From Tetradesmus obliquus (lineage: Eukaryota; Chlorophyta; Chlorophyceae; Sphaeropleales; Scenedesmaceae), in assembly GCA_030272155.1 (NCBI GenBank), contig CP126192.1, forward strand, positions 3,258,501 through 3,322,500: a stretch of 64,000 bases of DNA, in the 5' to 3' direction. Position numbers and translations under genes: made by a program. Below the pieces are notes generated by a model. That model saw only the letters and a program-made list of their open reading frames with translations. It had not been told where the DNA came from and ran no database searches. Positions 24,036 to 34,000 of the stretch are shown here, one piece after another. Every line of letters begins with the position of its first letter. Within the stretch, counting starts at the first letter, position 1.

Positions 24036-24920
24036 GAAAGCAGCTGGTTTGAGTGCGCTGCCTGTTGCAGCACGGTGCAACAGGACGGCCATCTGCACTT
24101 CAAGTGCTGTTGCTCCTCTGGCGAGAAACCGCTCTTGCAAGCTGCTCCTTCTTTTTGAAGCAGGGCTTGATTGTTATCATGCTGCTGTCACGCTCACAGT
24201 TGCCTTCAGTAGCCCTTCACAGCGTCCAACGTGGTTGGCTTTACAGTGTGATTACGGTGCACTCACCATCTGCGGCCCGCAAGCCAGCGTATGAGTGTGC
24301 ACCACTTGTGCACCCTGAGTCAGATCCAGGGGGACACGGATGCCCTGCTCAGCACAGTATGTGAAATGAAGATATTTATGCTGCTCCTATGTGTTTCATT
24401 GGGCAGGAGCTTTGTCATCACAACATCGAGCAGTTAAACCAAATGTTGGGCTCTGTCACTTTCTGCAAAATCAGCGTGGAAGATCGGCTGAAATGGCACA
24501 GCAAGGCACACATTTACACTACTTCCCACGCTGTGGCCGGCGGTGTCCAGGACCAGGACCACGCACAAAAACCATTTCCCAGTAGGCTGCTGCACACTGT
24601 GTGATGTCCAGGCTGGCTCCATATTAAAAATAGATCCAAGTTTGAACCAAGCCTGCTGGCACGACCCTAACAGTTGCTAGTGCTGCTGCGCTTGATGCTG
24701 CTCCCTGGGTGGCTGCGCAGCCTGAGCCGCACAAGGCTGCGTACACTGTAGATAGCCTGCTGCCGCGGACAGGAAGGACCAGCCTGTCCTAAGAGACACA
24801 GTGTCAAGCAGCCAAGCGCTAGCATGAAGCCTGTACACAGCTGCCCTGCTCGGTCGGGCTCACACATCATCATCCTAATGATCACTGTAATTCCAATCTC
24901 CTGCCCCCATCCAGCATCAC
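24036..24920. other. Intergenic region between convergent genes
   Basis: No supported gene. It lies between the helicase stop and the stop of the DUF1772 gene and should hold both 3' UTRs. On the minus strand a TGTAA, the usual chlorophyte poly(A) signal, occurs near 24517, about 400 bp past the DUF1772 stop; its use is a guess. Confidence 0.55.
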
Positions 24921-26082
24921 TCATGCACTACGCTTGCCCAGCGCAGCAGCAAGCATTACTGCAAACGCTGACATTGACAGCACGGTGCGCACGCTATGTA
25001 GCTGACCCCACTTGGTCAGCAGCGCCGACTGCACAGTCTCATCCTTCTCATCCTGCAGGGCAGCGGCGAACAGCATGCATGGAATGGCGGCGTGGCAGCA
25101 GCAGGACATTGCTCGCTGTCTATGCCTCTGGGCATGCTCTGAAACAGCAGCAGTGAAGTGCAACACGAGTGAGAGAACAGAGCTTGCAAGCACAAAACTG
25201 CTCTCTCACCAGAACAATGGAAGTGTGGGCAGGGGTTTATGCCAGTGCAAGCACTCGCACACAACAGGCCATCGAGCCACCAGCCTGAGCAACTGCCTGC
25301 ACAAGCCCGGGCCTGCTGGTGGCTGCACATGGTGCCACATTGCATTGATCAACAGATCATGATCTGCGGTGCTGGCCGCCCACCTGCTTCAGGATCTTCT
25401 TGTTTGTGGGCATCATGGCCAGCAGCGTCCAGGGCCACACAGCACCCAGCAGGCCACTCGACAGCCCCCACAGCAGCTTGGCGTCACTGTCGGGTGACTT
25501 GGCTGCCGCTACCATGGCTGCATGCGAGCCCAGGATTGCCAGGCCGCCCTGCAGGCGCGCAGCCCTGCACAGGCAGCAAGACAGCGGCGCATTGATGGGC
25601 GCGTAGCAAAGCACAGCTGGAAGCACCAGCCTGCAAGCCATGCCTGTGAATCCGAGGCATCACACAATGTGCGTGGCGCAACGGGTGCAGCACATAGTTG
25701 GTGATGACACCTTGGGCGTGCTTAGCAGCAAGTGCCATGCAGATACAGGGGAGTCTATGCAACCGTGTGTTGCAACTGCTCAGCACACCGCTAATGTGTA
25801 CAGTCACATGCTTGCAATTGCTGCAGCATGCCAAGCTGCGCACCTAGGGAACATCTGTGTGAAGTAACTGTAGAAGTTGCTGCAGCTGTCCTTCATGGCA
25901 GCGGGGTGCTCAACAGCAGTGATGAACAAGGCCGAGCCAGCAAACATGCCTGCGTACACACAGAAGGAGAGGCGCATCAGCTGCAGCATGTGCTTCCCTG
26001 CGGTGCTGCTGCTGCTGCTGCTGCCCCTGCTGCTGCTGCTGCTGCTGCTGCCCCTGCTGCTGCTGCCCCTGCTGCTGCTGCC

Positions 26083-26123
<41 letters not shown>

Positions 26124-26369
26124 TGTCTGTCGTGTGTGGACTTGGCACCATCTGGCACGAACTGGCAGCCTATCACTGGCTACGCCAAGTCAAGTGTACT
26201 GCAAAAGAAGCTACTGCCTGTTATGAACGTGATGTCAACTTCATCTAGTCACCACCAAGTGCAGCAGCGGGCCACATTGCTGTGCGGTACATACAGGCGC
26301 TCTGCAAAAGGCCGGACCTGCAGCAGCCAAGGCAACAGCTGCAGCACCAACTTCTACTTTGTCCGCCAT
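24921..26369 (-). CDS. DUF1772 (anthrone oxygenase-like) small membrane protein, 4 exons
   Basis: Exons 26369-26318, 25997-25844, 25564-25384 and 25052-24921 keep frame and give about 172 residues. The family pattern is visible in order: an N-terminal helix with GMFAGSALFITAVEHPA, then MFPRAARLQGGLAILGSH, then WPWTLLAMMPTNKKILKQ, then LLTKWGQLHSVRTVLSMSAF near the end. These match the DUF1772 layout of a four-helix membrane protein with conserved EHPA, P-T-N and W..H..R residues. The biochemical role is unknown in algae; fungal relatives include anthrone oxygenases. The start MADKVEVGAAA was preferred over an ATG at 26151, because that frame translates an intronic triplet tract into poly-Ser whereas the chosen splice keeps phase. 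It is convergent with the helicase gene. Confidence 0.8.
26003..26122. repeat. Interrupted CTG tract in intron 1 of the DUF1772 gene
   Basis: About 120 bp of CTG units on the plus strand broken by several CCC triplets. On the sense strand of the gene it reads CAG/AGC and sits just upstream of the exon 2 acceptor. It creates poly-Leu and poly-Ser frames that are not genes. Confidence 0.9.
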
Positions 26370-26949
26370 GTCGTGAGGGGGCTGGCTGAGTAAGCTTTTG
26401 CGAAGAAAAGAGATCTGCGTCGACAGCCCAACGTACGACCCCGACCACTGCCGCAGCTGAAGTGCTGGTCGGTGGACTCATATAGTTCCAGGTTGCTGTC
26501 TTGCACTAATTACAGCCATGTACCGTTGTCGTGTTCAAACCAGACAAGATCATCAGCATCTTGAAACCCTACACCGTGTGTAACGGCACATTCAGTGGTG
26601 GGCAAAGTGCTGCCCCTTCCTTCGCGCAGAAAATCACGTACAACAAGCGTGCAGACGGTATTCGGTTGCTGTGAGTGCGCATGACTGAACTGCAGCGGAG
26701 GCAGCATGTGCCTGGCACACATGTGCATCTGCACCAGGCACACATGTGCATGTGCACCCACATGATGATTAACATCAGGTTCGCAACTGCCCACAAGGCA
26801 TGCAGCAAGCAGTGTCACGGTGACCAGCGTGTAGTTCTGCAGCTGAGGTTACCAAGCTAGGCACATACGCACACTTACTAGGCCAGCCCATACCAACATC
26901 GAAGCCAAGGGCCCTGCTGTGGAGCAAACTTGTTTCGGTTCGACGGAGC
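26370..26949. other. Intergenic region between two minus-strand genes
   Basis: No supported gene. It probably holds the 3' UTR of RPC4 and the promoter of the DUF1772 gene. A minus-strand TGTAA near 26512, about 440 bp past the RPC4 stop, is a possible poly(A) signal. A short repeat of ACACATGTGCATGTGCAC type lies near 26710-26760. Confidence 0.5.
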
Positions 26950-29384
26950 CTACTTGCCCGCACGTGCACCCCGCGGGCCTGCAGCTGGCCTGAAGCGGCC
27001 CCTGCCGCGCCCTGAGCCTGCTGCTGCCACTGTGCCAGCTGGCAGCCCCAGCAAGCTCGCCACACCATCATCCGGTGGCGGCGCTGCTGCTGCTACTGCT
27101 GCTGCTGCTGGGGCTGGTGCTGCTGCTGGTGCAGCTTCTTCGCTATCCTCTTGCTCCGAGCTGCTGTCTGCTTCTTCCTGCCCATCTACATCCATGCCAT
27201 CTGATGCCGCAGCAGCTACTGCTGCTGCTGCTGCTGCCACTGGCGCTTTGGCTTTGCCTGCTTCTGCTTCTGCTGCATCCCCCCCGCTCATGTCTTCATC
27301 GTCGTCCTCCCCTGCTTCTGAAGACGTCTGCATGCCGTTTGCTGCTGCTGCTGCTGCAGCCTGCTTCTGCACAGAGGCTGCCCGTGGGAACTCAGGCGGT
27401 GGCCCTTCTGCCATCAGCTGCCATACGTCAGGGCACACCACTGCACGCTGCGCAATAGGCCCTAGCTGCACCAGGTGCTTCGATGATGTGTTGACAGCAG
27501 CTACATCCTGCCGCGTCACACACGGCAGCCCTGCAGTGACATCAAGCAGCACATCGCCAATCTGCATCTTGACTTTGCCGCTCTGGAAGATGAGCAGCTT
27601 GCCTATCTTGCCAGACGGCAGCTCCTTCACGCCTGCTGCTGCAGGCTGCTGCATCCCTCCCGCGGCCTTGCTGCTGCTGCTGCTGCCGCCGCGCCGCTGG
27701 CGCGCGTCTGCTGCGTCTGCTTTGGGCGGCGCTGACAGCGGCAGCACTGCAGGCAGCTGGAAGAGGTACAGCAGGTCCTGCGCTGCTGACAGGTCAGTCA
27801 GGCCTAGCTGCTGCGCGGTGTGCTCCGGATCATCCTGCAAGCAGACAAACAGGTGAGGCAGTTGAGCTGTAAATCAAGCAGTTACGCTGTATTAGGCTGC
27901 AACATCCTGCTATTTTGTAACTTGCAGCACGGACACAACAAGCGCCTGCGACCCTGCAGCTACGTGTGTGCCGCTGCATCCTGCTGCAACAGCAGCGTCG
28001 CAGTTACCCCGTGGCTGCATCCCTTGCAGCAACTACTGCAAGGCTGCAGGAGGCCTCCACCTCTCCTCACAACGCTGCGCACTACACACAGACAACCCAA
28101 CCTCGCAGTACACGGCAACCACACAACCAAGCCTTGAACACACGCACCTGCCGCAGCACCAGGTCTTGCGGCACGCCCTGCCGCATCAGCATCGCCTGCA
28201 GCGCCGGCTGCCCCGCGTCATCCTCAGGGTGGTGCAGCTGCAGCGGCAGCGTGCCCGGGTAGTATTGGCTGTAGTCGAACTGCGGCCCTGCCTCCTCGCT
28301 GTCTAGGTCATCTTCTGCTATGCTGTCAAAGCTTGCAGGAGCCTTGCCCTCTGGGTCAAGCTTCAGCTTTGACTTGCTGGCTGCTTTGCCCTCGTGCTTG
28401 GCGGCAGCGCTGCAGGAGTGCGGGCGGTGGCAGCAGTTTGCAGGAGGGTGTAGTTGGATGTGAGTTGAGCAGCAGGTGATGGACTATTCATGCACACGGC
28501 AGGTAACATGGCTGCAGGACGCGGCGTGCTGCTGCTGTTGGGCCTCGAATGACTGCTGTGGTGATGCTCATAACGCTGCAGTTGCTGTTGTCTGCCCATG
28601 TGCCGCGGTATCCTGCATGATTGACTCGATGTGCTCACGACCATCCAAGCAAAGGCATCTCAGCTGCTGACCAGCTGCACCCTTCCACGCCACAACAAGC
28701 AGTCCTGCAGCAGCTGCTCAAGCACACAAACATAACAAACTGCAGGCAGCTGCTTCCTGCAAGCCTGCTGCACCTGCTGCACCTGCTGCATGCAGCTGTG
28801 GCGACCATGCACGCCTCACCTGCTGCTACCTGCCTGCTGCTTCACGCCAGGCGCTCCTCGGGCCAACGGCTGCGGCGCACTACCCATGGGCCGCATCCCT
28901 GCATCATCGCCGCCACCAAACGTCACCATGTGCGGCGCATAGCCTCCCCTGCCTCTGCCAAAGCCCCTGCCCCTGCCCCGCTCCCATTTTGACTCCGACT
29001 GCGCTGCACGGATCAAGTCCTGGAAGGCCTCGTTTGCTGCTGCTGCTTCTGCTGCAGATGGCGCTGCGCCGCTGCCCTCCTCTGCTTTGCGGCGCCTGCT
29101 GGGCACGGTGGGCGCAAACTGCGGGATGCATGCCAGCAGCAGGGCGTGGCAGCCGTTTCATGTGCTGTTGCTGGCACTTCGTGGTGATGTGACACACACT
29201 GCATGCAGAGGCTGACAAGCTGAGCAGGCATGCTGATGTACAGCTGCTGGCAGAGGTGCAAAGTCCTTTACAGCTTCATTCGAATGCTATTCAGTGCAGC
29301 TGTGCTTCTTGCAGCTGTTGGGTGACCCACCTTGCGTGCGCCACCACTCCCGCGGCCACTGCCTTTGGATGCATCATCTGCCAT
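26950..29384 (-). CDS. RPC4: RNA polymerase III subunit RPC4 (POLR3D/RPC53), 4 exons
   Basis: Exons 29384-29331, 28820-29118, 28148-28409 and 26950-27834 (all minus strand) sum to 1500 bp in frame, about 499 residues. RPC4 is part of the RPC4-RPC5 heterodimer of Pol III, which acts in initiation and termination. The N terminus has the basic FAPTVPSRRRK motif spanning the exon 1/2 junction, followed by an RGRGFGRGRGG stretch. The conserved C-terminal domain is clear: LPSGKIGKLLIFQSGKVKMQ, GDVLLDVTAGLPC, VAAVNTSSKHLVQLG and QRAVVCPDVWQLM. Unusually, an Ala/Glu/Ser-rich tail of about 140 residues follows the domain, ending with another GRGRGRFRP stretch; in most relatives the protein stops soon after the domain. 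It is divergent from SecA with 585 bp between starts. Confidence 0.92.
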
Positions 29385-29969
29385 GATGCTGCAGCCTGCA
29401 GCTGCAGGCCGCCTGCCTGTGTCCCGGCGGCCTCCAACAGTTGTGCTTTGGGATTCTATGCAGGTCTGCTCTGGTAGGCAACAGGCTGCTGATCCAGCTG
29501 CAGCTGGCCTGTGGCGTGCTGCTGCAGCCACTGTCAGGTATGGCTGCAGCCAGATACAAATGCAGCGGCAAGCCTGCTGTGTGCTATACCAAATACAGAC
29601 TCGAAAGAGTTGAATGTGCTATGTTGCAGCCAAATACGACAACACAGAAACTTCTTGCTGTTGCTGTGTGACTTGGAGTTGGCCCCTGCTGATGGCAGGC
29701 TGCGCCCAACGCTGTGGCTTATGTAGCTTCAGGTACAGACTACGACATGATCAATAGTAATTCAAGTGGAAAACGAGACGGTTGCTGGCGGCAGTGACAG
29801 TAACATCGCATGTTGACATATGTAACACTGATTGCCACCTCATTGGCCTCCAAACAAGCTGGCGAGCTTCAAACCAGTCTAGGACAGTTCTTGATGTTGT
29901 GAAGCAGGCCGCTGTGTTGTGCATGCTCGTTCAATTTACATAGGAACTCCTGCACGAGTGGGCCAAGCA
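29385..29969. promoter_or_regulatory. Shared divergent promoter region of RPC4 and SecA
   Basis: The 585 bp between the two divergent start codons must carry both promoters and 5' UTRs. No sharp element was recognised. A GTG in frame with SecA at 29919 is not used as a start because the first in-frame ATG is at 29970. Confidence 0.5.
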
Positions 29970-30988
29970 ATGCTTCTGTCCAGCAAGGCCCCTGCTGGCC
30001 TTAGAGCCAGCAGGCAATCTACGTCGCATGCATTAGTTACACGTGCCCACGTTGTGCCAGTCCGCGCTGCAATGAAGTCAGTGTCCAGCAGTGCGTGCGT
30101 CTCCAGGCCCACCAGCTCGGTTGGGCTGTCAGGGAGGAGCCCACTGAGGCCAGGAGCGCCAACACGTCGTCCAGTGGTGCAGACGCGTGCTTTCTTTGAC
30201 AAGATCTTCAAGCAGGACCCATCCGACAAGACACGCAAGCAGTACCAGGACCGTGTGGATGCAATCAGTGCTTTGGAGCCCAAGATGGCCGCTCTCACTG
30301 ACGACCAGCTGAGGGCCAAGACAAAGGAGTTCCAGAAGCGTGTGCAAGGGGGCGAGACCCTGGAGGCTATCCTACCAGAGGCCTTTGCAGTGAGAATTGC
30401 TGCTGCTGCTGCTGCTGCCGCCGCTGCGGGTGACACCAGCAAGTCACCACGGGATGCTTCTTACTGTTTACACCAGCTGCATGTATTGACTGCATGCTTA
30501 TTAGTGTCAAACTGCACTTTCTGGCACAGCTGCATAGTGAATTTGGTGGTATGCACGTCCCGGACTTGAGTGTCAGCCTGATTGATTGAGCACCACCTGT
30601 GCATATGCTTGCGAGCATGCATGCATGCATCCCAGGTGAAAGAGAAGGCTTTAAAGCTGTCTCATGCTTCTACCATTCTGCACGCAGCCTTTGCTCGCGC
30701 AATGCACATGTTCTGGCTGAGTCTTTGCCGGCAGACCTGCTTGAGCTGACAGGCAGCGCAGCAGCATGCATGCAGTGAAGCCATCCACGAACATGCATGT
30801 GTTCAGCAAAAGCCACCAGGGCTTGTTGCTTTCTTTTCTGCTAGTGACGTTGCTGTGCAGCTCCGCGTCATTGCAGTTGCCAAGCCATGTAGCAACACAA
30901 CCAACGCAGCATAAGCATTTACACGAAGCAGCAACGTGTCGCTGTGCTGGCATTTGCTTGCTTTGGTCAACTTTCACCGCTGCTGCTG

Positions 30989-31026
<38 letters not shown>

Positions 31027-34000
31027 GCCAGGTGGTGCGCGAGGCGTCCAAGCGTGTGCTGGGGCTGCGGCCGTTTGACGTGCAGCTCATCGGAGGCATG
31101 ATCCTGCACGAGGGACAGATTGCAGAGATGAGAACAGGTGCGGCGCGGCGGCCAGCAGCTGCGCCGGCAGCAGCAGTAGGCAGGGGAGCAGCAGCTGGCA
31201 GCAGAGCAATTGCAGCCACTGCAGCAGGGACGGGCTGCTAGGTCCGCAAACGGTTGAGCGCAGCGCAGGTGCTCTGGCACAGCGCAACGCAGCAGCGCTT
31301 AGCTGTCAGGCATCGCTGGCAATGCATCACCCAGGTGTGTCGCTGCTCACACATGGTGCTACGGGGCACGGCTCGACCCGCTGTGGTGGTGTTGGCGCTG
31401 CTGACAGTAGCTGCCACGCAAGTTTTTCCTCCGTTGGTGGCACTTGCAGCAACTGCTGCTCCGTGTGCATGTGTGCTGCTGGCCAGGCGAGGGCAAGACG
31501 CTGGTGGCTGTGCTGCCCAGCTACCTCAACGCGCTCACGGGCAAGGGCGTGCACGTGGTGACCGTCAACGACTATCTGGCGCGCCGCGACAGCGAGTGGG
31601 TGGGCCAGGTGCCGCGCTTCCTGGGCATGCAGGTGCGCGGCTGGTTGGGCAGTGGTTGAAGGGTGGTGACAGCAGCATGTGGTGTGAGGGTGGGCCAGGT
31701 GTTGTGCTTCCTGGGCATGCAGGTGCGGGGCTGACTCAGCGGTTGTTGAGAGGATGATGATAGTAGCATGTGGTGTGAGGGTGGGGCAGGTGTTGTGCTT
31801 CCTGGGCATGCAGGTGCGCGGCTGGTTGGGCAATGGTTGAAAGGGTGGTGGCAGCAGCATGTGGTGTGAGGGTGGGGAAGGTGCCACACTTCCTGGGCAT
31901 GCAGGTGCGGGGCTGGCTGAGCGGTGGGTAGGCTGGCATCAGGGTGGCAGCAGCATGTGCTGTGAGAGTGGGCCACGTGCTGCACTTGCATATGCCCCTG
32001 CATGCAGGTGTGGCTTGTAAGCAGGCACCACTCCCTGGGGTTTGGAGCGGTGGTGTGGGTGCAGCGAGTTGGCAGGAAGGTGGCAACGTCACTATGTGGG
32101 TTTGGCCAGCGCCATGTTCCTGTGTCAGCAGAGCTGCAGAACTCCACTCTAGTGTGCACAGCTTGCCCTGTATGACACGCACTGCTGCTGCTGCTGCTGC
32201 TGCTGCCATAACCTGCAGGTGGGCCTGGTGCAGGCAGACATGACGCCCGAGGCTCGTCGCGCCGCCTACCTGAGCGACATCACCTACGTGACCAACAGCG
32301 AGCTGGGCTTTGACTACCTGCGCGACAACCTGGCAGGGGTGAGGCTTGTGTTTCGACAGGGGCGGCGGCAGGCTGCTGCACTCTAGTCGGCACGCAGCAG
32401 GGCGCTCAAACAGCCAGCTGTGCCAGCAGCGCGGGAGCTTCTGGATGAGATACACAGCAGCAGCCAGCCTGCCTGCGCCGCCTTGGCCATCAGTGGTGTT
32501 GCGTCACACAGCACGCTTGTAGGATGAGCAGGCGCAGTCTGGCAGCTGTGTGCTTTGCAATGAAAACTGGCACACCAGCACCGCACAGCATCACCCCACT
32601 CACCACCGCACAGCATCACCCCACTCACCACCACACAGCATCACCCCACTCACCACCGCACAGCATCACCCCACTCACCACCGCACAGCATCACCCCACT
32701 CACCACCTGCTGTTGTCTGGCTGCATCGCTTCATGTGTCGCCGCATCGCCGCAGTCTCCCGCGGAGCTGGTGCTGCGTGCCGCGCAGCCCTTCAACTTCT
32801 GCGTGATCGACGAGGTGGACAGCATCCTCATCGACGAGGCGCGCACGCCCCTCATCATCTCCGGCACATCCGACAAGCCCAGCGACAAATACTACAAGGC
32901 AGCCAAGATCGCCGACGCGCTGACCAAGGACCTGCATTATACTGTTGATGAGAAGCAGCGCAACGTGCTGCTGACAGAGGACGGCTACGAGGCAGTGGAG
33001 GACGTGCTGCAGGTGCGGCGCGGCGGCAGCTGTGTGGGCTTGGGTTGGCTAGCTTCCTGTTATTGTGGCTTGTTACAGATGTGTCACTTTGTCTGTCACC
33101 ACGAGGCTGTGGAGGACGTGCTGCAGGTGGGGGCAGCAGCTGGGGGCTTGGGGTGGTGGACGTGCCTCTCATGCTGGTTTGTTGTTGACAGTGAGGTTGC
33201 ATGTGCATGTCAGAAGTCGGACGAAGTGGCAGCTGTGTATGTGTGGGTCGCCTTGTTGCCCCACCACGAGGCCGAGAGGAGTCGCTGCAGGTGGGGGGGC
33301 AGTCACAGGTGTGGGCAGCAGGGCCGCACCCACAGGACTGTGGCTGCCGAAGCAGGCGTCCACTTGCAGGACCAGTAAGCTTTACGCGTGGTGACCCGGC
33401 CTGTGACCTTACATGCATGTTGTCTGCTGCTTGCGCTGCACTGCATTGCCTGTTGCCTGTGCTGCCGCTGCCACCGCCTGCTGCAGGTGTCTGACCTGTA
33501 CGACCCTCGCACGCAGTGGGCCAGCTACATCATCAACGCCATCAAGGCCAAGGAGCTCTTCGTGAAGGACGTGAACTACATCGTGAAGAAGGACGAGGTG
33601 CGGAGAGCTGCATGCAGTCCCATGGCTTGAGTTGCACTCGTTTCGTTGCCAACATGAACACAACCAGCTGCTTGCAGTGCCCCGGCATCCTTGGACCGCT
33701 TCACTGCTGTTGCTCCTCTCTCAAATTGCCACCAATTCAATTGGACATAACAACACCATTCACCTGTCAACCAGCACCTGCCACTTTCCGCCGCGCCTGA
33801 TTCCGCCTGCCTGCGTGCCTGCGTGCCTGCTTGCCTGCCTGCCGCGCCCCCCCCCCCCCCCCCCCCCCGCCCCCTGCCACCCCACCACCCGCCAGGTGAT
33901 TATCGTGGACGAGTTCACGGGCCGCACCATGCCTGGCCGCCGCTGGAGTGACGGGCTGCACCAGGCGGTGGAGGCCAAGGAGGGCCTGGACATCAACGCG

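Noticed and set aside
25877..26248. Plus-strand poly-Leu protein, and an ATG at 26151 giving a poly-Ser start for the DUF1772 protein
   Set aside because: Both translate an intronic CTG/CAG tract; a phase-consistent splice from 26318 to 25997 avoids it.
31600..33290. Possible CRISPR array or transposon in the SecA introns
   Set aside because: Repeats are exon-edge duplications and a short satellite, with no spacers, cas genes, terminal inverted repeats or transposase.
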